From the NCBI RefSeq assembly GCF_907177275.1, contig NZ_CAJSLV010000053.1:1-64000 (forward strand): a stretch of 64,000 nt of DNA, in the 5' to 3' direction. Below the pieces are notes generated by a model. That model saw only the letters and a program-made list of their open reading frames with translations, had not been told where the DNA came from and did not search any database. The stretch is from Actinacidiphila cocklensis. Its GTDB lineage: Bacteria; Actinomycetota; Actinomycetes; Streptomycetales; Streptomycetaceae. Shown piece after piece: positions 8,753 to 16,846 of the stretch; position 1 is the stretch's first letter, and each line of letters starts with the position of its first letter. The position numbers and the translations under genes are program-made.

Positions 8753-9505
8753 TCACCGTACGGGCAGGTGGTACACCGCTCGGTACTTCTCCGCGGGAAT
8801 GATCACGTCGGCGGTCTCCACCGGCAGGCCCGAGGCGTAGTACGTGCGCCGGATCTCGATCACCAGGTGGCCGGGCACCCCGCCGAGCGCCGCGGTCTCC
8901 GCGGCCAGTCCCGGCCGGGCGCCGACCTCCTCGGCCATGTGGTCCACCGTCACGTCGATGGCCGCCATCCTGGCCACCACGCCCTGCCCGCCGACCGGCC
9001 CCTCCTCGGGCAGCAGCACCGGCGTGCGCCCGGTGAGCGCCAGCGGCTCCCACGAGGTGGACAGCAGCGCCGGCTCGCCCTCGGCGCGGAAGACGTAGTG
9101 GGTGCGCATCACCCGCTCGCCCGGCTCGATCCGCAGCCGCTCGGCGACGTCGAGCGTCGCGGTGTCCTGCACGCTGCGCGACTCCCAGCTGCCCTTGCTG
9201 CCCTCGTCCGCCTGCTCCTGCCGGAAGGGCGTGGACGGCCCCGCCGGTCGGTAGCCGCTGCGGACGATCCGGCGGGGCCGCGGGCGCTCGCGGACGTACG
9301 TGCCCGAGCCCGAGCGCCCCTCGACGAAGCCCTCGGCCATCAGCACCTTGCGCGCTTCGAGCGCGACGGTGTCGGAGACGCCGTACTCGGTGCGGATTCT
9401 GGCCTGCGACGGGAGCCGGGCATGCGGGGGGAGCGTGCCGTCGAGGATCTTGCGGCGCAGATCGTCGGCGACGCGCAGGTACGCAGGCTGCTCACCGAAT
9501 GCCAC
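8753..9505 (-). CDS. GntR-family regulator with UTRA domain
   Basis: An N-terminal winged helix (about 5-75: AYLRVADDLRRKILDG, LPSQARIRTEYGVSD, GRSGSGTYV) is followed by a UTRA/HutC effector domain (about 100-248), ending MxxYHLPVR as in many Streptomyces homologues. The GTG at 9505 is chosen because GGGAGGGG lies 5 nt upstream; an upstream TTG at 9520 would place that ribosome site inside the coding region. It is not DasR: the recognition helix and effector domain differ. No clear target is adjacent; single-gene transcription is likely. Confidence 0.88.
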   Translation of the reverse strand: MAFGEQPAYLRVADDLRRKILDGTLPPHARLPSQARIRTEYGVSDTVALEARKVLMAEGFVEGRSGSGTYVRERPRPRRIVRSGYRPAGPSTPFRQEQADEGSKGSWESRSVQDTATLDVAERLRIEPGERVMRTHYVFRAEGEPALLSTSWEPLALTGRTPVLLPEEGPVGGQGVVARMAAIDVTVDHMAEEVGARPGLAAETAALGGVPGHLVIEIRRTYYASGLPVETADVIIPAEKYRAVYHLPVR

Positions 9506-9616
9506 GGGCGCCCCTCCCAAGGGGTTGACTGTCCGCGACAGCTTCGCAACCCTGGGTACTCGACCGCAAGCCCTACCCCAAGCGTCACACTCCGCTCACA
9601 CCCCGCCATCCCCCGT

Positions 9617-10633
9617 TCACACCCCGACGCCGGAGTCCTTGCCGTCGGATTCATCCGTGCCGCCGGAGTCCTGCGCCGGGCTCCCGCCGCTCTTCACCGT
9701 GCCGGTCACCCGGCCGTCGGGCGAGCCGAAGAAGCAGATCACCGAGCGCTCGTGCTTCGCCCAGTTCGCCGCCGGGGGCAGGTAGAAGTAGAGCTTGTCC
9801 GAGGACGGCGGCACCTTGCCGTCGAGGTAGGTGCGGCCGTACTTCACGCAGTTGGTCTGCGCGTCCTGGGTGACGCCGTCCACGCCGGGGTACGGGTCGT
9901 CGGAACCGGACTGGATCTCGTAGACCGCGAAGGCCTCGGCGTCGTGCGCGTCGGCGCAGTCCACCACGTCCACCGTGGTGGAGCGGGTGTCCTTGTCGGA
10001 GCCGAAGTCGGACAGCTTCGCGTCGACCGTGTTGAAGCACTGGCCGGCCTTGAGGTCCACGACCTGGGTGTTGCCGTCGTCGAGCACGCCGGTCGCGGCG
10101 AGGACGATGAGCGCGGCGAGGCCCAGCGTCCACACGCTGGACAGCGTGATCCCGGCGACCGCCATGCCCTTGCCGCGCTCACCGCGCCGCTTGACCTGCT
10201 TGAGCCCGACCAGGCCGAAGATCAGCCCGAGGAAGGGGATGCAGGGCAGCAGGCCGACCACCAGCGCGGCGATCGACATGCCGTTGGTGGTCCGCTCCTG
10301 CGCGTACCAGCCCTGCTGCCCCGGGTACATCGCCGTGCCGGCAGGCGGCGGGTAGCCGTACCCGGGCTGCTGCGGCTGCGCGCCGGGGTACGGCGTCCCG
10401 TACGGCCCGGGGGCGGCGTAGGGGTTCTGCTCCGGCTGCGGCTGCTGGGCGTACGGGTTCTGCTCCGGCTGCTGGGCGTACGGGTTCGCCGGCTGCTGCG
10501 GCTGCGCGTACGGGTTCGCCGGCTGCGGATACGACGGCGGCTGGTACGGCGGGTTGTCCTGGTACGGCGGCTGGCCAGGCGGCGGCACACCGTCTGGCGA
10601 CGGCGGCGGCGGAGGCGGCGGGGGTATGTCCAC
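9617..10633 (-). CDS. DUF4190 / septum-formation-type membrane protein
   Basis: A 338-residue membrane protein. Residues 1-115 are very rich in Pro/Gln/Tyr with repeated NPYAQQ-type units. A DUF4190 module follows with two membrane segments (about 118-140, MSIAALVVGLLPCIPFLGLI, and 158-180, VAGITLSSVWTLGLAALIVL). The C-terminal 150 residues form an extracellular domain of the septum-formation type, with four Cys (CFNTVD, VDCADAHDAEAF, TNCVKYG, VICFFG) that could form two disulfides. The GTG start is at 10633. The function is unknown; homologues are common in Streptomyces and have been linked by domain name only to septation. Confidence 0.82.
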   Translation of the reverse strand: MDIPPPPPPPPSPDGVPPPGQPPYQDNPPYQPPSYPQPANPYAQPQQPANPYAQQPEQNPYAQQPQPEQNPYAAPGPYGTPYPGAQPQQPGYGYPPPAGTAMYPGQQGWYAQERTTNGMSIAALVVGLLPCIPFLGLIFGLVGLKQVKRRGERGKGMAVAGITLSSVWTLGLAALIVLAATGVLDDGNTQVVDLKAGQCFNTVDAKLSDFGSDKDTRSTTVDVVDCADAHDAEAFAVYEIQSGSDDPYPGVDGVTQDAQTNCVKYGRTYLDGKVPPSSDKLYFYLPPAANWAKHERSVICFFGSPDGRVTGTVKSGGSPAQDSGGTDESDGKDSGVGV

Positions 10634-10728
10634 CCGGGGAGTTTACGGTCCACAGGGACGCCCGCCGCGAGGGGCGGCAAGTACCGGGCGGATGCGGGGA
10701 AACGGCGGAAACGGTTCCGCCGTTCCTC

Positions 10729-10765
10729 TTGACCGTTATTGGTCCAGACCAATACTTTCTGCGCC
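10729..10765 (+). promoter_or_regulatory. Chitinase promoter with DasR-type operator
   Basis: TTGACC (10729-10734) and TACTTT (10753-10758) make a -35/-10 pair with an 18-bp spacer. The spacer is filled by ATTGGTCCAGACCAAT (10738-10753), which has perfect 7-bp arms around a CA centre and matches the dre operators bound by the GlcNAc-responsive repressor DasR in Streptomyces. The predicted start of transcription falls on or next to the ATG, so the mRNA may be leaderless; no Shine-Dalgarno is present. Confidence 0.75.
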
Positions 10766-12118
10766 ATGCGTCGACGAATTCTCGGCCGTATGGCCGCCAC
10801 GGCCGCCACACTCTCGCTGGTCGCCGTCCTGCCCGCCGTCACCGGCGGCAGCACAGCGCAGGCCCACGGCGGGCACTCCCCCGCCAAACCCTCCTACAAG
10901 AGCGTCGGCTACTTCACCCAGTGGGGCATCTACGCCCGCAACTACCAGGTGAAGAACGTCCAGACCTCCGGCACCGCAGGCAAACTCACCCACCTCAACT
11001 ACGCGTTCGCCAACATCGGCGCCGACGGCAAGTGCTTCGAGGCCAACGTCGCGGGCGAGGGCGACGCCTGGGCCGACTACCAGCACCCGGTCGACGCTGC
11101 GACCTCCGTCGACGGCACCGCGGACACCGCGGAGCAGCCGCTGGCCGGCAACTTCAACCAGCTGCGCGAACTCAAGGCCAAGAACCCCGGGTTGAAGGTG
11201 CTGATCTCGATCGGCGGCTGGGGCTGGTCCACGAACTTCTCCGACGCGGCCAGAACCCCCGCCTCCCGGCAGGCACTTGTGGACTCCTGCCTGGACATCT
11301 TCATCAAGGGCAACCTCCCGCTGCTCGACGGCAAGGGCGGCCCCGGCTCGGCGGCCGGCCTCTTCGACGGCGTCGACATCGACTGGGAGTGGCCCGGCTC
11401 CTCCGGTGACGTCGACACGGTCTACCGGCCCGAGGACAAGCAGAACTTCACCGCACTGGCGGCGGAGTTCCGCAAGCAGCTCGACGCGTACGGGCGGCAC
11501 ACCCGCAAGCACTACGACCTCAGCGCCTTCCTGCCGGCCGCGCCGGCGAAGATCGACGCCGGGTTCGAGGTGGGGAAGATCTTCAAGTACCTGGACTTCG
11601 GCACCGTCCAGGGCTACGACTTCCACGGGCCGTACGAGGCCGGCACCAACCAGCAGTCCGCGCTGCGCGCGCCGCGCAACTCGCCGGTGGCCGACGACTT
11701 CAGCGACACGCAGGCCATCGGGGACTGGCTGCACCGCGGAGCCCCCGCGCGCCGGCTCGTGCTCGGCGTGCCCTTCTACGGGCAGGGCTGGACCGGCGTC
11801 CCCGACGGCGGCACGGCCGGCCTCTTCCAGCCCTCCACGGGACCCGCGCCGGCCACCTGGCAGGCGGGCAACGAGGACTACCACGCCCTCAAGGCGCTGG
11901 CCGCCTCCGGTGCGTACGCGGTGCACCGCGACACCCGGAACGGTTTCGCGTGGCTCTACGACGGGACGAACTTCTGGACGTACGACGATCCGCAGGTGCT
12001 CGCCGCGAAGACCGCGTACATCCGGGCCGCGCACCTGGGCGGTGCGATGGTCTGGTCCCTCGACGGTGACACGCCCGACGGCGAACTCATCTCCACCCTC
12101 CACCGCGGCCTGGGCTGA
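10766..12118 (+). CDS. Secreted GH18 chitinase
   Basis: A 450-residue secreted enzyme that hydrolyses beta-1,4 links of chitin by substrate-assisted catalysis. A signal peptide (residues 1-33: MRRRILGRM, hydrophobic core LSLVAVLPAVTGG) ends at AQA-HG. The catalytic domain starts VGYFTQWGIYARNY, carries the substrate motif LISIGGW and the DxxDxDxE signature DGVDIDWEWP with Glu as proton donor, plus a chitinase insertion domain near VLGVPFYGQGW. No carbohydrate-binding module or fibronectin domain is present. The ATG at 10766 follows a DasR-type operator and has no ribosome site. An upstream TTG at 10739 lies in the promoter and is rejected. Confidence 0.93.
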   Translation: MRRRILGRMAATAATLSLVAVLPAVTGGSTAQAHGGHSPAKPSYKSVGYFTQWGIYARNYQVKNVQTSGTAGKLTHLNYAFANIGADGKCFEANVAGEGDAWADYQHPVDAATSVDGTADTAEQPLAGNFNQLRELKAKNPGLKVLISIGGWGWSTNFSDAARTPASRQALVDSCLDIFIKGNLPLLDGKGGPGSAAGLFDGVDIDWEWPGSSGDVDTVYRPEDKQNFTALAAEFRKQLDAYGRHTRKHYDLSAFLPAAPAKIDAGFEVGKIFKYLDFGTVQGYDFHGPYEAGTNQQSALRAPRNSPVADDFSDTQAIGDWLHRGAPARRLVLGVPFYGQGWTGVPDGGTAGLFQPSTGPAPATWQAGNEDYHALKALAASGAYAVHRDTRNGFAWLYDGTNFWTYDDPQVLAAKTAYIRAAHLGGAMVWSLDGDTPDGELISTLHRGLG

Positions 12119-12179
12119 CCCCTCCGGGGGCCGGCCGACCGCGGGCCGCGGCAGCCCGCAAGGCGGCCGGACACCGGAC

Positions 12180-12213
12180 GGCGCCCCCGGGGTCGGAGGA
12201 CCCCGGGGGCGCC
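12180..12213. terminator. Bidirectional hairpin terminator
   Basis: Perfect 15-bp inverted repeat (12180-12194 and 12199-12213) around a GGAG loop, between the convergent chitinase and SDR genes. It has no U-tract, which is usual for actinobacterial terminators. Confidence 0.8.
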
Positions 12214-12226
12214 GCCCAGCGGTGCG

Positions 12227-13054
12227 TCACGCGTCGAAGTGCGTCGCCCGCGCCCGCTTCTCCCAGGGCGCGATGTCGTCCCTGACCTGGTCCAGGTGGC
12301 CGAGGACGGCGTCGACGCCGTCGTCGCCCAGCGGGAGCCGCAGCGGGGTGTCGTCCGCCTCGACGGCGGCCAGGATGAGCGCGGCGGCCTTGTCCGGGTC
12401 GCCCGGCTGGCTGCCCTCGCTGCCGGCGGCCATCGCCCGCGTGCCGCCCACCGTCGCGTCGTAGTCGCCGATCTCGGGGCTCGCGGTGAGGTTGGCCAGC
12501 AGGGAGGTGCGGAAGGCGCCGGGCTCCACGATCAGCGTCTTGATGCCGAGCGGCCCCACCTCCTGCGCCAGCGCCTCCGTCATCCCCTCCAGGGCGAACT
12601 TCGTGCCGCTGTAGGCGGAGAAGCCCGAGAAGGACATCTGGCCGCCCATGCTGCTCATCTGGACGATCGCCCCCGACCTGCGGGCCCGCATCGACGGCAG
12701 CACGGCCCGTACGAGTGCGGCCGGGCCGAAGACGTGAACGTCGAACAGCTCGCGCAGCTCCGCGTCGCCGGTCTCCTCGAAGGCCCCGATGTGGCTGCGG
12801 CCCGCGTTGTTGACCAGGACGTCGATCCTGCCGTGCCGGGCGAGCACGTCGGCGACCGCGGCGTCGATCGCGGCGGTGTCGGTGACGTCCAGCGCGAGGG
12901 CCTCCACCTGGTCGGGGTGCGCGGCGACGAGGTCGTCGAGGGCTGCGACCCTGCGGGCGGCACCGACCACCACATCGCCCGCGGCCACCGCCGCCTCGGT
13001 GATCGCCCGCCCGAAACCGCTGTTCGCACCGGTGACCAGCCACACCTTGTTCAT
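12227..13054 (-). CDS. SDR-family oxidoreductase
   Basis: A 275-residue classical short-chain dehydrogenase with the cofactor motif TGANSGFG, the NNAG structural motif (VLVNNAGRSHIG), catalytic Ser in IVQMSSMGG and the YxxxK pair in YSGTK. The residue after the second strand (AARR) suggests NADP(H). The substrate is unknown; this subclass is often annotated as an oxidoreductase of quinones or ketones. It is divergent from a LysR gene with an 88-nt shared region, so the LysR protein is a likely regulator. It ends 13 nt from the shared terminator. Confidence 0.9.
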   Translation of the reverse strand: MNKVWLVTGANSGFGRAITEAAVAAGDVVVGAARRVAALDDLVAAHPDQVEALALDVTDTAAIDAAVADVLARHGRIDVLVNNAGRSHIGAFEETGDAELRELFDVHVFGPAALVRAVLPSMRARRSGAIVQMSSMGGQMSFSGFSAYSGTKFALEGMTEALAQEVGPLGIKTLIVEPGAFRTSLLANLTASPEIGDYDATVGGTRAMAAGSEGSQPGDPDKAAALILAAVEADDTPLRLPLGDDGVDAVLGHLDQVRDDIAPWEKRARATHFDA

Positions 13055-13142
13055 TGTCCGCTCCTCCTGGGGTGTCTCCCGCTTGCGTGACCAACCCTGC
13101 CGCCGACACCGCTTGCCCGTCCAAGACCTAACGTGATAGCCG

Positions 13143-14048
13143 ATGGTTATGGACGTTCACGGTCGGGACCTGCGCTACTTCGTGACGGTCGCCGAGGAGC
13201 TGCACTTCACCCGGGCCGCGGAGCGGCTCTTCGTCTCACAGCCCGCGCTGAGCAAGCAGATCAGAGCGCTGGAAAGGCAGTTGGGCGCCCCGCTCTTCGA
13301 CCGGGACCGGCAGGGCGTCGCGCTGACCGCGGTCGGCACGGCCCTGCTGCCGTACGCGCAGGGGGTGTTGGCCGAGTGGGACCGGGCCTGGTCCGCGGTC
13401 GGCAGCGCCAAGGCCGCGCAGGGCAGCACCCTGATGGTGGGGATGAGCACCAGCCCGGGCCGCGGCGGCCTGCTGCCCGCGGTCCGCTCGCGCTTCACCG
13501 CCGCCCACCCGGAGGCGACCCTCCGGCTGCGGCAGGTCAGTTGGGAGGACCCGACGGCCGGGCTCGCGGACGGCACGAGCGATGTGGCGTACGTGTGGCT
13601 GCCGTTGCCCGACCAGGAGCGCTACGACCTGCTGGTCGTCGCCGAGGAACCGCGGCTGGTCGCGCTGCCCGACGGCCACCGGCTGACGGCCCGCGACAGT
13701 GTCGACTTCGCGGAGCTGCTGGACGAGCCCTTCCTCGCGCTCCCGGCCGCCGCCGGCCCGCTGCGGGACTACTGGCTGGCCACCGACGCCAGGGCGGGCC
13801 GCCCGGCCAGGGTCGGCGCGGAGGTCGCGAGCACAGAGGAGACGTACGAGGCGCTGGTCGCCGGCCTCGGGGTGGTCGTGGTCGCGGCGGGCAACGCCCC
13901 GCTGATCACGCTGGGCGGCGTCACGACCCGGCCGGTGCGCGGCATCAGCCCGAGCCGTTTCGCCCTGGCCTGGCCGCGCGGCACCACCGACCCGCTGACC
14001 CGGGCCTACGCCGCCGCCTGCCGCGAGACCCGCGCGGCGCGGGCCTGA
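13143..14048 (+). CDS. LysR-family transcriptional regulator
   Basis: 301 residues. The N-terminal winged helix is typical (LRYFVTVAEELHFTRAAERL, VSQPALSKQIRALE, LFDRDRQGVALT), followed by a type 2 periplasmic-binding-like effector domain (about 95-295). An ATG six bases downstream (13149) is an alternative start. Divergent to the SDR gene, the classical arrangement for a LysR protein controlling its neighbour. The inducer is unknown. Confidence 0.9.
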   Translation: MVMDVHGRDLRYFVTVAEELHFTRAAERLFVSQPALSKQIRALERQLGAPLFDRDRQGVALTAVGTALLPYAQGVLAEWDRAWSAVGSAKAAQGSTLMVGMSTSPGRGGLLPAVRSRFTAAHPEATLRLRQVSWEDPTAGLADGTSDVAYVWLPLPDQERYDLLVVAEEPRLVALPDGHRLTARDSVDFAELLDEPFLALPAAAGPLRDYWLATDARAGRPARVGAEVASTEETYEALVAGLGVVVVAAGNAPLITLGGVTTRPVRGISPSRFALAWPRGTTDPLTRAYAAACRETRAARA

Positions 14049-14051
14049 CGC

Positions 14052-14546
14052 TCACCCGCCGCCCACGTCCTCGGCACCGTCCTGGACGTCCTCCTCGATA
14101 TCGTCCTCGACCGGCATCCGGCGCCGCTCGCGCCTGGCCCTGCGCTCGGCGGCCTTGGCCTCCTTGGCGGCCCTCTTCTCCGCGGCGGCGGCCTCCTTGG
14201 CGTCGTTGGTGTCGCTGACCAGTTCGCCGACCCAGAAGCGGATGCCCTGCGACCACATGCCGCCGCGGTCGCGGACGTGGAGGAATCCGTCGGCCGTGCG
14301 GTAGATCCGTATCCTGGCGGTGTCGTACGGGTTGTACGCGACGTACTCGTCGACGAGTTGCCCGAGCCGGGCCAGCGCCTCCTGCCGGGTGCCGGTGAAC
14401 TCCTCCAGCACCCGCGGCTCGTGGTGCTCGCGCATCGGCCTCATCTCGTCGATGATCAGCCCCCACCGCACGGCCGCCGTCCCGCCGTCGCTCTCCTCGG
14501 TCACCAACCCGTCCTCCCCTGACGCCAGTTCCGCACTGCCTTCCAT
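14052..14546 (-). CDS. Conserved hypothetical protein with charged tail
   Basis: 164 residues. Residues 25-110 form a compact domain (AAVRWGLIIDEMRPMREHHE, LVDEYVAYNPYDTARIRIYR, GGMWSQGIRFWVGELV) that I recognise only as a Streptomyces-type conserved protein of unknown function. Residues 112-145 are an Ala/Lys/Arg/Glu helix, likely coiled coil, and the last 20 residues are acidic. It starts 13 nt after the stop of the TraB-like gene and is probably its operon partner. Confidence 0.7.
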   Translation of the reverse strand: MEGSAELASGEDGLVTEESDGGTAAVRWGLIIDEMRPMREHHEPRVLEEFTGTRQEALARLGQLVDEYVAYNPYDTARIRIYRTADGFLHVRDRGGMWSQGIRFWVGELVSDTNDAKEAAAAEKRAAKEAKAAERRARRERRRMPVEDDIEEDVQDGAEDVGGG

Positions 14547-14559
14547 GATCCCGGCCCGA

Positions 14560-15261
14560 TCACCGCGGGACGAGTACGGTCAGCCACTCCGCATCGCGCG
14601 GCAGATAGCCGTAGCCCTCCGCGAGGCCGCGCACGATCGCCGGAACGTGCCCGGCACCGTAGACCACCGCGACCCTGATCGGCTCGTGGCGGCGCTCCGC
14701 GTGGATCGTGCCGAGCGCTTCGAGCAGCCGGCGGTCCCTGCGGTCGGTCAGCGCGTGCTCCACCTCGTGGTCGGCCAGCATCTCCGCCCGCAACGTCGGC
14801 GGCAGGTCCTCGACCACGTGGTCCTCGTCGAGGAAGGCGCGCGGCCCGCGCATCGCGAAGACCAGCCCCATCAGCGGCGCCGCGACCATCACCAGGGCGT
14901 ACGTCGTACGCGGCAGCGCCCGCAGGTCGGCCATCGCCTCGGCCGCGGTCACGTCCGGGAACAGCACCGGCACGCCCTCGGGGAGCAGTTCCGCATCGTC
15001 CTGCTCGACCAGGCCGTTGCGCCGCCGGCGGGGCGCGAAACGGTAGGCCAGGGTGAGGGTGCTGACTCCCGCGGACTTGCCCTTGATGCCTTCGAGCACG
15101 ATCAGGTCGCAGTCCCGCAGCCGCCGCCTGACCTGCGCGTAGAAGGTCGGCGAGGCCACGTGCAGCATGGGGAAGACCACGAACTCCAGCGGCGAGCCCT
15201 TGCGGCGCATCGTGAACACCGCGGACCGCACGGCGTATCCGGTCACCTCGACGATCTGCAT
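14560..15261 (-). CDS. TraB/TIKI-like fold protein
   Basis: 233 residues. The segment FPMLHVASPTFYAQVRRRLRDCD followed by IVLEG and the later VVYGAGHVPAIVRGL resemble the two signature regions of the TraB/PrgY/GumN family, and a spaced acidic/His pattern (HEVEHALTDRRDRRLLEAL) fits the same fold. Members are proposed metalloproteases or peptide-signal inhibitors; activity here is not shown. One hydrophobic stretch (ALVMVAAPLMGLVFAM) could be buried or membrane-associated. ATG start at 15261 with a G-rich site upstream. A strong hairpin lies in the divergent region to the SnoaL-like gene. Confidence 0.5.
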   Translation of the reverse strand: MQIVEVTGYAVRSAVFTMRRKGSPLEFVVFPMLHVASPTFYAQVRRRLRDCDLIVLEGIKGKSAGVSTLTLAYRFAPRRRRNGLVEQDDAELLPEGVPVLFPDVTAAEAMADLRALPRTTYALVMVAAPLMGLVFAMRGPRAFLDEDHVVEDLPPTLRAEMLADHEVEHALTDRRDRRLLEALGTIHAERRHEPIRVAVVYGAGHVPAIVRGLAEGYGYLPRDAEWLTVLVPR

Positions 15262-15330
15262 GACGCCCCCCCGAGCCCCTTTGAACGGGAGGACGAGGCC
15301 GGCTGCGGGCGCGGTTCCACGGCCCCCGGA

Positions 15331-15361
15331 GGGCGGCGACAACCGCCGGTTGTCGCCGCCC
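15331..15361. promoter_or_regulatory. 14-bp hairpin in divergent intergenic region
   Basis: GGGCGGCGACAACC (15331-15344), a 3-nt GCC loop and the exact complement (15348-15361). It lies between the divergent TraB-like gene (start 15261) and the SnoaL-like gene (start 15453), so it is more likely an operator or 5' leader structure than a terminator. Confidence 0.45.
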
Positions 15362-15452
15362 GTCCACAAGCTGTTGGACCTGCCGCGGCTGACGGTATTG
15401 GCTGGTCGCACGGGCCGCAGGGCCACCCACCGCCGCACGAGGGAGCACCGCC

Positions 15453-15872
15453 GTGACCGCCGCACCGCTCGACCCGAAGGCCGTCGTCGTCCGCTACGTC
15501 GAGGCCGTGCGCGACGGCGACCTCGCCGTCGTCCGCGACAGCTTCGCCCCCGACGCCACCTGGGACTACCCGGGCAGCCTGCCCATCTCGCGGGTGTGGC
15601 GGGGCCGCGACAGCATCATCGACGACTTCCTCGGCGGCATGGCCGGCCGCCTCATGCCGGGCGCCCCGCTGGTCATCGCCCTGACCAACGTCATCGCCGA
15701 CGGCCCCCAGGTCGTCGCCGAGTGGACCTCGGAGGGCACGACCGCGACCGGCGCCCCCTACAGCAACCGCTGCCTCGGCGTCTTCACCGTCGAGGCCGGC
15801 CGCATCACCGCGATCCGGGAGTACGCCGACACCCACCACGTGGCGGAGGTCCTCTTCCCCGCCGCCCGCTGA
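15453..15872 (+). CDS. SnoaL-like / NTF2-fold protein
   Basis: 139 residues forming one NTF2-like cone: helix VVVRYVEAVRDGDLAVV, then FAPDATWDYPGS, RVWRGRDSIIDDFL, and C-terminal strands WTSEGTTATGAPYSNRCLGVF and RITAIREYADTHHV. This fold serves ketosteroid isomerase-type enzymes, polyketide cyclases and many small hydrolases. The Asp residues of SnoaL-type active sites are only partly matched, so no reaction is assigned. GTG start preceded by GAGGGAG. The MITE-like element begins 30 nt after its stop. Confidence 0.75.
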   Translation: MTAAPLDPKAVVVRYVEAVRDGDLAVVRDSFAPDATWDYPGSLPISRVWRGRDSIIDDFLGGMAGRLMPGAPLVIALTNVIADGPQVVAEWTSEGTTATGAPYSNRCLGVFTVEAGRITAIREYADTHHVAEVLFPAAR

Positions 15873-15901
15873 ACTCCTCGGGCGGGACCTTGCAGGCGCT
15901 A

Positions 15902-16067
15902 AAGGGCTGTCCCGTAATCCGCGGTGGACCAGCGGGCGGCGTCAGATGCGGTGCATCGCAAGGCGAAGGGTCGCCCTCATACCGGGTCGTATTCGGGCGA
16001 GCCCGACAACGCAGCGAGGTGCCGTAGCTGTCGTCGCGCGCCCGCCGGGGATTGCCGGACAGCCCTT
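15902..16067. mobile_element. MITE-like element with 19-bp terminal inverted repeats
   Basis: A 166-bp element bounded by AAGGGCTGTCCCGTAATCC (15902-15920) and its near-complement (16049-16067), 17 of 19 positions matching. It codes for nothing. Similar GGGCTGTCCCGTAA ends are familiar from Streptomyces insertion sequences and intergenic repeats, so it is probably a non-autonomous derivative. Its right end supplies two bases of the stop codon of the LysR-type substrate-domain gene. Confidence 0.7.
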
Positions 16068-16788
16068 AGGTGCGGCGGCGGGGTTTGCCGCGTTTGGCGG
16101 GGCGGGGGGTGGCGCCTCTGGCGGGCTTGGGTTTCGGCTTGGGCTTGGACTTCTGCTGTGCCTCGGGGGCCGGCTGGGAGCGGCCGCGGGTGCTGTTGGG
16201 GGTGCGGCCGCGGACGATGCCGATGAAGTCGTCGACCTGGTCGGTGGTCGCGTCCTCGGGCCAGGACAGGGCGACCTGGGACTGCGGGGCGTCGGTCAGC
16301 GGGCGGTAGGTGAGGTCCCTGCGGTGGTGCAGGCGGGCCAGCGACTGGGGGACGGCCAGCAGGCCCACCCCGGCGGCGACCAGTTCGACCGCGTCCGCCG
16401 TGGTCGCGGGGCGCTCCCGCGCGGGGCGGCCGGGGGGCTGCTCCCAGCCGAGGGTGTCGTCCAGCGGGTGCAGCACGATCTCGTCGGCCAGGTCCGCCGC
16501 GGACACCTCCTCCACCGCCGCCACCAGGTGGTCCTTGGGGACCACGACCACGGTCGTCTCGGTGTAGAGCGGGATCGCGCTGAGGTCGGTCCTGTCGATC
16601 GGCAGCCGGACGAAGCCCGCGTCCGCGCCGCGGGCGCGCAGCAGGCCGGCCGCCTCCTCCGCGGGCACCGGGACGAGGTCGAGCGGGACGCCGGGCAGCC
16701 GCTCCTGCCAGATCCGCACCCACTTGGCGGGCGTCACGCCGGGTACGTAGGCGAGCCGGAAGGGGGAAGGTGCCTGCGAGCCTGTCAC
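16066..16788 (-). CDS. LysR substrate-binding domain protein without HTH
   Basis: 240 residues. Residues 8-200 are a LysR-type effector domain (FRLAYVPGVTPAKWVRIWQE, TETTVVVVPKDHL, VAAGVGLLAVPQSLARL) but no DNA-binding helix precedes it; the protein starts directly in the ligand domain. The C-terminal 40 residues are strongly basic, with a KPKPKPKP run and RGKPRRRT end, which could bind nucleic acid. The divergent partner is a DUF5997 gene, a pairing seen in other actinomycetes. The MITE-like element lies against its stop codon, so a few original C-terminal residues may have been replaced. Confidence 0.8.
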   Translation of the reverse strand: MTGSQAPSPFRLAYVPGVTPAKWVRIWQERLPGVPLDLVPVPAEEAAGLLRARGADAGFVRLPIDRTDLSAIPLYTETTVVVVPKDHLVAAVEEVSAADLADEIVLHPLDDTLGWEQPPGRPARERPATTADAVELVAAGVGLLAVPQSLARLHHRRDLTYRPLTDAPQSQVALSWPEDATTDQVDDFIGIVRGRTPNSTRGRSQPAPEAQQKSKPKPKPKPARGATPRPAKRGKPRRRT

Positions 16789-16846
16789 CCCGCAAGGCTA
16801 TCCGCGATGGTCGGGGGCGCCGCACGCGCTCGTTACCCTTGACCGT

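Noticed and set aside
8753-9505. GntR gene as DasR controlling the nearby chitinase
   Set aside because: The helix-turn-helix and effector regions do not resemble DasR; proximity alone is not support.
10390-10530. Direct repeats that look like a short tandem array
   Set aside because: They are the codons of NPYAQQ-type units in the DUF4190 protein, not a noncoding repeat or CRISPR.
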